A program made the translations under genes and the position numbers. A model generated the notes under the pieces. It did not search any database. It was given only the letters and a program-made list of their open reading frames with translations, and had not been told where the DNA came from. DNA of 64,000 nt. Source: Dipteronia dyeriana (taxonomy: Eukaryota; Streptophyta; Magnoliopsida; Sapindales; Sapindaceae). The stretch covers positions 48,372,706 to 48,436,705 of the forward strand of contig CM065299.1 in NCBI GenBank assembly GCA_032871835.1, given 5' to 3'. Positions 48,046 through 58,770 of this stretch are shown one piece after another; the stretch's first letter is position 1, and each line of letters begins with the position of its first letter.

Positions 48046-49342
48046 TTAAAGTCCTCCGTTCTCGTCTGAAATATGCAGGATTTCTATCCCCTGATCAGAA
48101 TCACGGTCATGATGCTGTGGTTCCATAGGGTCTCCCAATCCAAAACTAGATGGATCATACCAAGAGCTGCCTCCTGCTTGAAACTCGGGCGAGGGAACTG
48201 GAGGCTGGAAACGCACACCTCGATCGTCAGCAGCAGAAAACCGGCTAACCATAGTGCGTAGCCCTGTGATGTTTTCTTCAACAATGTCAAAATGCATGTT
48301 CATCCACTCCTCCAATCCTTTAAATTGATTGTCCATGTGCTCTCGCATTGGCTGAAACAAAGAATCAAAATATGTATTTCCTGGTTGAGTAGCCTCTGGC
48401 TAAGCAGCTGGCGGAACATCTGTATGATCTTCAGATGTAGGATCAGCAACCACCATCTGTAGTTGTGCCTCTCTCTCCTGGCGGCGACGTCACCGTTCTC
48501 CATATTGTCCTATCGTAGGTACCCCCCCGATCGTGACAAAGCTTGTTCCATATTGTTAGTAGTAACATACTAGGTGCATGCTACTCCAGTCTAGCATCCA
48601 CCTCAATACCTGCTGTCCTGTAAAAAGCTGTAATTAAACATGGGAATATCATAGATGACCCATCTTCATAACCACTATTGTATATTACCCGAAAAATTAT
48701 TCGACCAATATTAATTGGCCGGTCAGTCACCATTCGATGCAACAAACAGGTAGGCTCAATGAAAAGCTCGGTGCGATGCTATGTAGGTCTCAAGGAGAAT
48801 GAGATGAAGATGTTTCAGAATGCAGTGTCCACTCTCAAGTCCCTCTGATATAGGCGAACCATCTGATTCCATTCCGCCTTGCCATCTATCCTAAGTACTT
48901 CTGCCAACCTACTCGAGTATTGATCAATTTCATCAATCGTATCTATCCTAATATTACTGTTGACTCGTACCTCCGGAGTTGCAAAATACTGATTAATTGC
49001 ATCTGGCGATATGTGGACCTCGACTCCTTGGACTAGTACTGCCTCTCCATTTAGAAATCTTTCTGGGATCATGCTGGTATAGAATTCAGCCACGATACTC
49101 CTATTTGGTTTTGGGGGCCTCTGAACAAATCCGGCCCATCGACGGGTAGCTACAATATCTGGCACAGAGGTTTACCCAAAACTGGGCACCTCAATACCTT
49201 TCTCCACAATCCAAGGTCTTCTCTGAAACTTAGACACTCTAGTTCTAAAATCTTTATTCTGAACTATTTGTGAAGAAGCGACCCCTTTTCCTCTGGAAGT
49301 GCTGCTAACCCGAGGCCTTTTACCCAAATTTGTTCTAGCCAT
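48046..49342 (-). pseudogene. Athila env-like ORF (plant transposon protein domain, PF20167-like), broken
   Basis: On the minus strand the ATG at 49342 opens MARTNLGKRPRVSSTSRGKG. The frame stops at 49172 and resumes at 49165 with PDIVATRRWAGF, IVAEFYTSMIPERFLNG, VQGVEVHISPDAINQYF and WNQMVRLYQRDLRVD. Then come broken pieces with RMVTDRPINIGRIIF, and a C-terminal frame (48046-48360) with a predicted helical stretch HMDNQFKGLEEWMNMHFD. This matches what is known of the third ORF of Athila-type elements, also annotated as 'putative plant transposon protein'; its function is unknown and the env label is historical. I see no clear signal peptide or membrane segment. An AG acceptor lies immediately before the ATG, and a promoter-like module lies upstream. 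Stops and shifts make it inactive. Confidence 0.75.
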
Positions 49343-49785
49343 CTGCACACATAACACAAGCAAACAATCCAAATTAAATAGAATTTACCTGAATTTCGGC
49401 AGCAATTTAGCTTAAATTTCGACCCAAATTTTCAAACAATCACTTTGTTCTTAAATCATACATTCCACAAGCATTCCATAAACAAAAGAAATTGATTGAA
49501 ACACAAAGTCAACATATTAAACACACATTTAGACCAAAATCAAAATTTTCTTCTAATAAATCAAAATTCGAAATTCCAAACATAACCAAATAGAGATTTT
49601 GTCCACTAAACTTAATCATGTAATAATTATCAATATAAACAAAGCCCATTAGCCAAGAATGCATAAAATTCGTGTAAAAACACTCAAATATCATAAATCA
49701 TTCATGAGAACACATACCATCAACTTAGATCAAATTATGCCCAAAACTTAAATAAATACTTAAGAAAATCAAAAGGGAGACATAC
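49343..49785 (-). other. Possible intron upstream of the env-like ORF
   Basis: On the minus strand AAAG/GTATGT at 49785 is a good donor, and TTGTGTTATGTGTGCAG ends at 49343, directly before the ATG. Splicing would join a ~120-nt leader to the start codon. It is inferred from sequence only. Confidence 0.45.
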
Positions 49786-50430
49786 CTTTAATCTTTGAGG
49801 AAGATGAGTGGAGATTGGCAAGAATTTAGTGAAGAAACATTTAAAAGGAAACAAGAAGAGAAGTGGAGGGAAAGAACGTCTGCGCAGCGGAGAAGAAATA
49901 AGGGGAAGAAGAAAATCAGCCCAGACAGCGGACTTATATAGGTGAGCCAATTTGTGCCCTACCGCGGTCTGGGCACATACCTAGAGGGAGGTCTCGGCCG
50001 CGGCCGTGCGCTATTTTGCTTACCTTAGGCAACAAAATGCACCGTTTAACTTAATGTACCTCGGTGTACACCGCGGTATATGCATTGCATCTAAAGCGGT
50101 ATGTACCACGGTGTTTCATAGAGGATCATCGTTTTGCATGTCGCGGTCTAGACATCACGTCTATGGAGCGGTCTGCGCCACGAAGTTTGGTAAAGGGTAA
50201 ACGCTTTGCCTACCGCGGTGGAGACCTGTGCCTCTGGGGTGGTCTTCGCCGCAGTTTGGCAGAGGGTACACGCTTTGCCTACCGCGGTGGAGACATGTGT
50301 CTAGAGAGCGGTCTTGACAGCGGTGCTTGAACGAAATTGTTTCCAAAGCTTCCTCTACACAATTAAATATGCACAAATAAGAAGCACCTGTTCTTTGTCA
50401 TTCAAAACCACAAGATACCCCCAAACCTAA
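49786..50430 (-). promoter_or_regulatory. Internal promoter-like module of F upstream of the env-like ORF
   Basis: In minus-strand order: a polypurine tract copy (50430-50415), a stretch resembling the start of the LTR (both contain TATTTAATT, TTGTGT and a CCGCTGT-type motif at similar spacing), a cluster with five exact CCGCGG sites (50280 to 49970), the TATA box TATATAAG (49940-49933), then a pyrimidine-rich leader. The LTRs of F show the same succession. The function is inferred. Confidence 0.55.
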
Positions 50431-50634
50431 ATTAAACAATGTCTTTGAATTAAGCACAAGATTCAAAATTTGACAATATTTAATTCTTGCTATAAAAGGT
50501 TCTTGTAATACACTAATTATGACTCGAAAATAAAGAAAAACCAAAATCAAAATAAAAACAAAAACAATTTTACCTGGGTGGGTTGCCTCCCACCAAGCGC
50601 TTTATTTAACGTCTAGGCAAGATGGAGTAGAGTG

Positions 50635-51804
50635 CTACAACTCTGTGAGCTTGAGCATTTCAATGGCATGACCATCTATTGGTGTTCCCAAATAAGGTTT
50701 CAGTCTATGCCCATTGACTTTAACTAATCCTCCATTCTTTAGATTTTTTATTTTTACTGCTCCACTAGGAAAAACTTGATTAACACAGAATGGCCCCATC
50801 CATTTTGATCTCAATTTTCCTGGAAACAACCTCAATCGTGAATCATATAAAAGGACTATTATTCCGGGATAGAACTCCTTCTGGTGAATCTTCTTATCAT
50901 GTAATTTCTTAGTCATTTCCTTGTATATTTATGCATTCTCATAGGCATCATTCCGAAGTTCTTCAAGCTCACTTATTTGTAAACGTCTTTCTTCTCCAGC
51001 CTTACACAAGTCAAAATTCAATTTCCTCAAGGCCCAATAGGCATTATGTTCCAATTCCACCGGCAAATGACATGCTTTTCCAAAGACGATCCTGAAAGGA
51101 CTCATTCCAATTGGAGTTTTGTAAGCAGTTCTATATGCCTACAAGGCATCATTAAGCTTAAGTGACCAATCCTTTCGATTTGGTTGCACAGTCTTTTCGA
51201 AGATCTGCTTAATTTGTCTATTACTTACTTCCACTTGTCCTGATGTTTGAGGATGATATGAAGTAGCCACCTTGTGTTTGAAACTATATTTCTTCATTAA
51301 AGAGGCAAAGACCTTGTTACAAAAATGGCTTCCACCATCACTTATTATTGCCCGAGGAGTCCCAAATCTGGTGAAAATATTCTCTTTGATAAACCTAACC
51401 ACCACCTGGCTATCATTTGTCTTAGTGGAAACTGCTTCGATCCATTTCGATACATAATCCACAGCCACCAAGATATAATTGTACCCATATGAGGATGGGA
51501 AAGGTCCCATAAAATCAATTCCCCATACGTTGAATATCTCCAGTACCTGTTGGCTTGACAATGGCATCTCATCCCTTTTTCCAATGTTCCTCGTTCTTTG
51601 GCACCTGTCACAAGAGATACAAAAATTATAAGCATCTTTAAATAATGAAGTCCAGAAAAAACCTGACTGAAGAACTTTGAGAGCAGTCTTTTTAGCACTA
51701 AAGTGCCCTCCACAATGGAGATTGTGGTAAAATTTCAACACATCCTGTTGTTCTTCCTCTAGAACACATCTCTGAATGATTTGATCGGTGCCAAATTTGA
51801 ACAA
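50635..51804 (-). pseudogene. Gypsy integrase (element F)
   Basis: The open frame 51139-51804 (221 aa) has a zinc-binding N-terminus ([15 protein letters not shown] and CISCDRCQ) and a complete catalytic set: GIDFMGPF and [18 protein letters not shown], and [14 protein letters not shown] with the final Glu. A stop at 51139 interrupts the core. The frame then continues in pieces ([18 protein letters not shown], [15 protein letters not shown]) to the C-terminal part at 50635-50916, with [12 protein letters not shown] and GHRLKPYLG. It is the best preserved integrase core in the window but is split by at least two stops. The element's spacer begins after 50635. Confidence 0.9.
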
Positions 51805-53667
51805 TTATGGTTCGTCCCAGAAATAATGCCTTGTGTTGGAGACGAATCTTTTCTTTGCTTGTGGGTTCATATTGGATGGAACGTTTCCATTTGCAAGATA
51901 ATTCATAATATCTGCATACAATGGATCTCTGCCACCTACTGCCAATAGTTGTTCATCTGGAAAATTCTCATTGATTGGTATGGTCTGAGTTTGTTCTTCT
52001 CCTCCTTCATCGTCCACCAGTCGAGATAGATGATCTGCAACCACATTTTCGCTGCCCTTTTTATCCCTGATTTCCAAATCAAATTCTTGTAACAAAAGGA
52101 TCCACCGGAGTAATCTCGGTTTCGCTTCCTTTTTGGTTAGCAAATAATTTAAAGCAGTATGATCAGAATAAACAATGACCTTAGATCCTATCAAATATGA
52201 CCGAAACTTCTCTAAGGCACTAACAACAGCAAGCAATTCTTTTTCTGTGGTGGAATAATTCAATTGGGCATCATTTAAAGTGCGACTAGTGTAGTAAATA
52301 ACATGAGGCAATTTATCTACCCGCTGTCCTAAAACAGCGCCTACAGCATAGTCAGATGCATCACATATTAATTCAAAAGGAAGAGACCAGTCGGGGGGCA
52401 TAATTATGGGAGTAGATGTCAATTTTTTTTTTCCAAGTCTCAAAAGCATGTAAACAATCATCATCGAAAACAAATGTAGCATCTTTGGTCAACAAGTTAT
52501 ATAGGGGACGACTAATTTTAAAAAAATCCTTGATAAATCGCCTATAAAAACCTGCATGACCAAGAAAATTTCTCACACCTTTCACGGAAATGGGAGGTGG
52601 AAGTTTTTCTATTACTTCAATTTTAGCACGATCTACTTCTATCCCTTTTTTCAGAAATAACATGCCCTAAAACTATTCCAAACTTGACCATAAAATGGCT
52701 TTTCTCCCAACTAAGTGTCAAATCAGTCTCTGTGCATCTTTTTAAAACAAGAATTAAATTATCAAGGTAATGGTCAAAATAATTACCAAAAACAAAAAAA
52801 TCATCCACAAATACCTCATCAAATTTTTCTAGCATGTCGGAGAAGATTGACATCATACATCTCTGGAAGGTGGCAGGTGCGTTGCACAACCCAAAAGGCA
52901 TTCTTTAATATGCAAAAGTGCCGAAGGGGCAAGTGAACGTTGTCTTTTATTGGTCCTCTGGAGCGATGGCAATCTGATTGTACCCCGAAAATCCATCCAG
53001 GAAGCAATAATAAGCATGTCCCTCCAAACGCTCGAGCCTCTGATCGATGAACGGCAAAGGAAAGTGATACTTTTTGGTTACCGTGTTGAGTTTGCGATAA
53101 TCTATGCACATTCTTCATCCCGTTGTCTTTCTTGTAGGGATTAACTCAATATTTTCATTGGCTACCACAGTGATTCTTGACTTTTTCGGAACATGTATTG
53201 GGCTCACCCATTTACTAGCGGATATTGGATATATGATGCCCACCTTAAGAAGCTTAAGGACCTCTTCTCGAACAACTTCCTTCAAGTTTGGATTTAGCCT
53301 TCGTTGAGCTTATCTCCTCTTCCTCCAACAATATCGTGTGCATGCAAATGGTAGGGCTTATTCCCTTAATATCCGTTATAGACCATCCAATGGCGACTTT
53401 ATATTCCTTGAGCACCTTTATTAGTTTTTCCTCTTTCTCTTCATCTAAGTCTGAAGCTATAATTACCGGGAGCGTCTCATCTTCTCCTAAGAAGGCATAT
53501 TTGAGAGTGGAAGGGAGTGGTTTGAGCTCTAATGCAGGGGAAGAGTTTGTAGATGGAATTAGAGACTTGTTGGTCTCATCTTGAATTACCTCATCTAACT
53601 CTTCAATTTTTAACTCCTCTTCTAAGTCCTCTTCTTGTTGACTTTTTTTCATCATCCTTAAAGACAT
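51805..53667 (-). pseudogene. Gypsy reverse transcriptase and RNase H (element F)
   Basis: The N-terminal RT part (53254-53667) carries LPSTLKYAFLGEDETLPVI, AIGWSITDIKGISPTICMH and the start of the polymerase. A frameshifted middle includes GYNQIAIAPED-like sequence. The frame 52623-52901 begins MPFGLCNAPATFQRCM and has the active site FVDDFFVFG. The next frame (52373-52663) has GVRNFLGHAGFYRRFI. An intact RNase H (51805-52482) follows, with [47 protein letters not shown] and [10 protein letters not shown]. It is joined to integrase at 51805. Several frameshifts in RT break the polyprotein. Confidence 0.9.
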
Positions 53668-53716
53668 CCTTCACCCATTCAAGTAACTCATCTAGGCTTT
53701 CATTTGCTAGTTCCTC

Positions 53717-54421
53717 TTAGATTGTAGAATTAATTACCTCCACCGAGCAACAATCGGCTGAATAGCAATCCTCGGCTGCCTCAGGTAGTTTTAATGATTC
53801 AAAAACCTTGAATTCCACAGTCTCATCTAATACTGTTATTGTAAGCTTTCCATTATATACATCAATAAATGTTTTTACAGTTGCCATGAAAGGTCTTCCC
53901 AGTAGTATTGGTTTGCTGCCTCTTTCCTTGGCTCCTTCTTCCATGTCAAGTACTACAAAATCTGCAGAAATAATAAGATTATTTACCTGAACCAACACAT
54001 CTTCAATATATCCTCTTGGGTATCTAGCTGAGCCATCGGCCAACAAAAGTGACATGCTTGTCTTCTTTAGATCATTCAACCCCAATTGCTCATAGATGTC
54101 ATATGGCATCAAATTGATGCTGGCTCCAAGATTTGACATTGCTCTTTCCAGGGTAGTACCTCCAATAGTAATGTTGATGCAGAAACTTCCAGGATCTTGG
54201 AGTTTAGGTGGCAAAGACTTTTGAAGGACTGCATTGGCACTTCTGGCTATCAACTCCCGATGATTTTCAAAAAATCTTGGCTTGTAAGTGTGGAGATTTT
54301 TGAAAATTTTTGCATAAGCGGGCATCTTCTGGATCATCTCCAAAAAAGGAAAATTGACATTAACTTTTGATAGAACGTCATATATGTCTTTATATGATTT
54401 CTCTAACTTGCTCTTTTGCAA
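53717..54421 (-). pseudogene. Gypsy protease region (element F)
   Basis: A 234-aa minus-strand frame with the Athila-type layout: a lysine-rich start (KSKLEKSYKDIYDVLSKV), FLEMIQKMPAYAKIF, then the protease-like core DPGSFCINITIGG, NLGASINLMPYDIYEQLGL, RGYIEDVLVQV and PILLGRPFMATVKTFIDV. The catalytic Asp normally found in DLGASI is Asn here (NLGASI), which would inactivate the enzyme. Its start overlaps the gag remnant in another frame; the upstream reading PYIPPVPFPERLQ continues into it. Confidence 0.85.
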
Positions 54422-54795
54422 TCTTTCTGGGAATGGAACTGGAGGAATATATGGATTAGGAGACTTGTGTAATACACCTCATACGCAGCTGGTTTTCTGT
54501 CACCCTGGTGTTTGAAAAAGCTTGAATTGCTGCATAGAACTCTAAGGAATTTAAGCACATCTTCATTCGAAAGTCCATAGAAAGCAGGCAGGAGATTGTA
54601 ATGGAAACTTTTTAGCTCATAGTTTCTAGTTGCTTCATCCAGTGCAATGCATAGAGGGTGATTATCAACTATAGGCCTGCTATAATCCTTAATGGTCTTG
54701 GTAGGTACAACTGGTAGATCTGGAACCTCTTGAATGTGGCGATTTCCATCGTTACCCATTGTTCTTTGTCCAATGGGATCAATGTTGTCGCTCAA
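54403..54795 (-). pseudogene. Gypsy gag remnant (element F)
   Basis: The 130-aa minus-strand frame has an N-terminal part typical of Athila gag (RPIVDNHPLCIALDEATRNY, then FHYNLLPAFYGLSNED) that breaks off after LKFLRVLC and passes directly into GDRKPAAYEVYY. The central gag domain, several hundred residues in related elements, is missing, so most of gag has been deleted. Its C-terminal end is frameshifted relative to the protease frame. Confidence 0.75.
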
Positions 54796-55002
54796 TGGTA
54801 GTACTTCTCCTTACAGTGATCTTCTACCTTGCATTCACCGTTTACACCTGAAACAAAGGGTAGACACACAGTAAACTACAAAAATAAAATAAAATAAAAT
54901 AAAATAAAAAAACTAAAAATCTGAAATTAATGACTCTACTACTTAACTAATTAAATCTATTACTAAAACTAAAACTAGAATTAACCAATGAATTCAACTA
55001 TT
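54796..55002 (-). other. 5' untranslated leader of F
   Basis: About 200 bp of AT-rich non-coding sequence between the primer site and the gag remnant, with an (AAAAT)n-like run near 54888-54910. Confidence 0.7.
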
Positions 55003-55020
55003 CCCCCGGCAGCGGCGCCA
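55003..55020 (-). other. Primer binding site of element F
   Basis: On the minus strand TGGCGCCGCTGCCGGGGG is close to the usual Athila-type primer site, which I associate with Asp tRNA. Confidence 0.85.
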
Positions 55021-55026
55021 AAAACT

Positions 55027-56433
55027 TGATTGTTGTAAATAGTGTTATAAAAACAATACTCGCAAGTGCACGAATCGTGAAGATATCGTATAGCGGCAAG
55101 TAAGGATCGTTCCCACGAGGAAAAGTGATTTATTTGGTTAAATCCAATTCTAATTAAAGTTAAACCGAAAGTAACTAAGAGATTGATGTTGATTTATTTA
55201 AACTAAAACTAAGAAAACAATTGAAAAGATTAGGTTGTGGTCAAGGGTGAGAAAACACTTGGTCATCAATGATCCCCAATTATAAACACTCAATGCATGG
55301 ATACATTTGTAAAAAGATTCAATCAATTCAAGGGTTAATTCTTTATCTTTAATATGACTATTACCGTATGATCGCGTTATGAGTCAAGTATTCCCAACCA
55401 CTATTCACCCTTGGTCTATGGTGTGAACAATGATCGGAAACCCTTTATACGTAAGAAATAAGAACCAAATTCTATACTTTGCTTGGTCTAAGCTAAAGAT
55501 AAAATTCATTCGTTAAAAAGAGCATTAATCAAGGTTAGGTTTGGTCTATACTCTAACCCTAATTCTCAGATAATCTTAACCCTAAAATAATGCCAAATAA
55601 TTATCCACCCTTGGTCTATGGTGTGAATAAATATTAAAACTAATGAGAGTCAAGCAATTAAGAATAATGAACAAATCAAGAATTGAGTTGAAGAAATAAT
55701 ATTATTAATCCAAACATGAGCATTCACAAAAGGTTCACATTGATTCCCTAGTTATGGATTTAGTTACACATTATGAAAATAGAAGAAAAAGAGAAAGAAA
55801 AGATAAAACCTATTGAGGCCTCAAATGGATTCTTCTGATATTAAATGATGAATTCTTCTTCGTCTTCGAATCGTCGAATGCGTAACGATGGATGAAAGAA
55901 TTGTTATGTGATGTATGGTTATGTATGGTGATGGTATGGTGGTTGACTGATAATAGGCGGCTTCTTTTCCACAATTGAAAAACATTTATATATATATATA
56001 TATATATATATTTTTAAATAAGGTTCAGAATTCCCAAGACGCTAAGGATTCGCACGACCGCCCCCTAAGCCACGGCTCAGACAACTTGCCCAGACCGCGG
56101 TGCATCAAGCGGTGTGCTCTCTGTGAAGTTTAACGGTGTAGACCGCTCTGGAGACAAGGCCTTGACAGTGGTACTAACCGCGGTTGTTTAACATGATACG
56201 ACTGTGATTCTCAGCTTTTTAGACCATGGTGAAGGCACTGCTTGGGCAACGACCTTCACAGCGGTAATGGACAAAATTGCTCATTTTTGCTTCAAATCTT
56301 CCAAACACAACATTAAAATCCAATGTCCTGAAACATGCTAAATCACACAAATTAAATACATAAAAATGCTCAAGAAACAAGCAATTGATAGGCTGAAAGG
56401 GGATTAAAAACATATACAAATAATGATCGATCA
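55027..56433 (-). repeat. 5' LTR of element F
   Basis: The LTR is 1407 bp. On the minus strand it starts TGATCGATCATTATTTG and ends ACAACAATCA next to the primer site. It contains a CCGCGG cluster (56050-56260) and a (TA)n tract at 55986-56010 that probably serves as the TATA region. Confidence 0.88.
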
Positions 56434-57198
56434 TGTATTTTCCTGTAGCCACCTTGAAGGTGCATTTGGAAGAATTCAGCCGCATCTGGTTCTCTCTTAC
56501 TATCTGGCATGTTCAAAAGAGGTGGTCTTGATGCTATTCTGCTACCTAGATTTTGGTTATCATATCATCTATATAGACCTTCATTGTCTTTCCAAACTCC
56601 TGCTTGGTTAACTAGTTGCTAGTTGTTGGTATGTGGCACCTGCATTCTTGAGACCAAAGGGCATTACCTTGTAGCGGTAGCCTTAAGCTAAGGAGCTTGT
56701 TCCCCATGGTGGAATCCACCAGTTGATAGATCTTGTGTAGGGGAAACTGTCCTTTGGGAAAGCACGATTGAGATCTATAAAGTCAATGCACATATGCCAC
56801 TTCCCATTAGCCATGGTGACCATTACAACATTTGCGATCCAATTAAGGTATCGGGATTTCTTTATGAATCTAGCTTTCAATAACTTGTTGACCTCCTCCT
56901 GGACTACGGCATTCCTTTTAGGTTTAAAATTTCTCCTCTTTTATTTGACCAGTCTGAAGGTGGGGTCGACTGCCAACCTTTGAGCTAGCAAGGAGATTGG
57001 GATCCCTAGCATCTCATCATGACTCCAAGCTAAGATATCACTATACTCATAGAGAAATCTTATTAAAATTTCTTTCACTTCTTCGTCTATGGTAGCCTTA
57101 ACCTTGACCACTTTAGAAAGGTCATCTTTCCCGATCGATATCTCTTCCAATTCATCAACCGGGTGGCTATTGGCCCACCTTCTATCTTCTTCCTTCAT
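56434..57198 (-). pseudogene. Gypsy reverse transcriptase, truncated (element E)
   Basis: The linker frame (56941-57198) has VDELEEISIGKDDLSKVVKV and YEYSDILAWSHDEMLGI. The RT core begins ARFIKKSRYLNWIANVVMV and CIDFIDLNRAFPKDSFPY (56683-56880). A shifted frame then reads VMPFGLKNAGATYQ and VYIDDM, and the last piece, MRLNSSKCTFKVATGKYM, is cut at 56434 by the LTR of F. It lacks the rest of RT, RNase H and integrase. Confidence 0.85.
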
Positions 57199-57201
57199 CT
57201 G

Positions 57202-57756
57202 TTATACATCTGGGACCTCTACCTCGGGCACTTCCTCAATTTCTCTCATGGTATCTTTGATTCTGAAGTTCTTATCTGTTAATTTTGGAATTGATTCAAC
57301 AAAAACCTGTGCACACTGCTTGGTTAATGCCGCTGAGTTGGTGGATACTGCATAGCACTTGTGTGCTACTGGTTGATCACCCTGCACCTCGCCTACCTTG
57401 TCCACTACTGGGAATTTTAAGATGTTATGGTAGAAGGAAACAACCCGCTTAAGGGCTGATAGGAAAGGCCTTCCAAGAATAGCATTGTAAGCAGAGGGAG
57501 TATCTACCACCATAAAATCGGTCATGATATTTTGTTGGAGAGGAGCATCTCCTACTATCACCGGTAGGATCTTTGGCATGGCTGGTACTATCGAGTCCCT
57601 AGTGAAGCCATATAGCGGAGTGGTACAGTTGTTGTAGAAGTACTGCTTTAAATTGAACCTTTCTAGAGTGTCTATAAATAGGATGTCCATACTACTACCA
57701 GTATCTATCAAGACGCAGTGGACCAGGCAATTGGAAACCTGTATAGTTACAACCAT
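57202..57756 (-). CDS. Gypsy aspartic protease, open frame (element E)
   Basis: A 184-aa open minus-strand frame: VLIDTGSSMDILFIDTLE contains the catalytic DTGSS motif, followed by TPLYGFTRDSIVPAMPKIL, FMVVDTPSAYNAILGRPF and an acidic C-terminus EIEEVPEVEV. This is the Gypsy protease plus its spacer to RT; the enzyme would cut Gag-Pol. It is the only protease in the window with both an intact active site and an uninterrupted frame, but the element around it is broken, so expression is doubtful. The next frame (RT linker) starts four bases downstream on the same strand. Confidence 0.75.
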   Translation of the reverse strand: MVVTIQVSNCLVHCVLIDTGSSMDILFIDTLERFNLKQYFYNNCTTPLYGFTRDSIVPAMPKILPVIVGDAPLQQNIMTDFMVVDTPSAYNAILGRPFLSALKRVVSFYHNILKFPVVDKVGEVQGDQPVAHKCYAVSTNSAALTKQCAQVFVESIPKLTDKNFRIKDTMREIEEVPEVEVPDV

Positions 57757-58770
57757 GGGATCATCATGGGTTGCACTATATTATACACATCATCCTTAGT
57801 GAAGACGATTTGGGCTAACTGAGAGGTCTGTACTGATATTCAGGCAACCTTGAAAATGTCTCACCCTTTCTCCATCCTGGGTATCTTCTTAGCATGGTTC
57901 TTTCTAGAGTTGTTGGACTTCTCTGCCAAGGTAAGACCTCTACTAATGTTGTGAATGACCTAGATCTGCTGCATTAGATCCTTGCCCTTCGCCTTTCTTC
58001 TTTCTTCATCCTTCTTAATCTCTACTTGTGCCTCCTTCCTTGTGTGGATGTTGTTCCGCACCTACTGTAGGAGTTCCTCCAATCAGCTGCCTCTCACTAA
58101 GGCACCAGAGCCTCAATATGGTTACATAGGCTGTAACACTTTGAGGTGTTACATCCTATGTCCTCATGGAAATCATAGAACTTGTAGCGATTTCTCATGT
58201 CAATTTGTGCTTCGATAGGATTGGGCTTCCTGAGTAGCCCTTTATCTCAGATGACTAGATAGATCGTCTCACGAGATGCATCGAGAGGGGTGTAGTGATT
58301 GTACCTCCTCTTTTCTCAGGCTATCGGGGTTACCTCTCTAAGAGGAGTTAAAGCTCAAAGTGGGGTTCTCTTTGTTGGTTACCGCTCTTGCTAAGGTTTA
58401 AAAGGTAGGTGGCGTACGTATACCGGTTAGGATGTTTGCTATGAGCCTTTTGGACCGGTGCTGGCTTGGATGCTTCTTTCTTTTGGCATTTGCCAGCTCT
58501 TAGGTCATTATGTTCAATCTTGACCCAGAGTGGTTCGTCTATCTCGACCTGCTCAAGCGCCCTATTATAGACCTCCTGGTACGTCTCCGGTGGTCACTTG
58601 GTGAACGATCGAAACAGCCTACCAGCCCCAAGGTTCCATCTGAAATTGGTCGGGGCCTTTTTTTTGTAAAGACCCCCATCTGGATTAATTCTTGTGGAAT
58701 CTCTCTATATAAGATCTGGGTTACTCACTCTGCTCATCGGATATATGTTGCAAGTGGGTGGGGTCCTTGG
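57757..58770 (-). pseudogene. Gypsy gag C-terminal part (element E)
   Basis: Mixed minus-strand frames: FTKKRPRPISDGTLGAGR, PPETYQEVYNRALEQVEIDE and a lysine-rich KCQKKEASKPAPVQKA segment are the C-terminal gag and its linker. Many stops follow towards the protease. It is separated from the N-terminal part by the solo LTR at 58771-61049. Confidence 0.65.

Larger units (their letters stand above)
45030..56433 (-). mobile_element. Ty3/Gypsy element F, Athila type with env-like ORF
   Basis: In its own direction it has: 5' LTR (56433-55027), Asp-type primer site, a gag fragment, protease, RT, RNase H, integrase, a long non-coding spacer, an env-like ORF (49342-48046), a polypurine tract and the 3' LTR (46288 to about 45030). 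The protein motifs and the GGTGGGAGGCAACCCACC phrase after integrase are typical of Athila-group elements. It borders the RT of element E at 56434. The 3' LTR lacks its last ~140 bp, and the sequence beyond is not element E, so a deletion removed that junction. Confidence 0.9.

Noticed and set aside
49172..49342. The env-like ORF as a true viral envelope gene
   Set aside because: No signal peptide, transmembrane segment or fusion motif is visible. The sequence fits the plant transposon protein family of unknown function.
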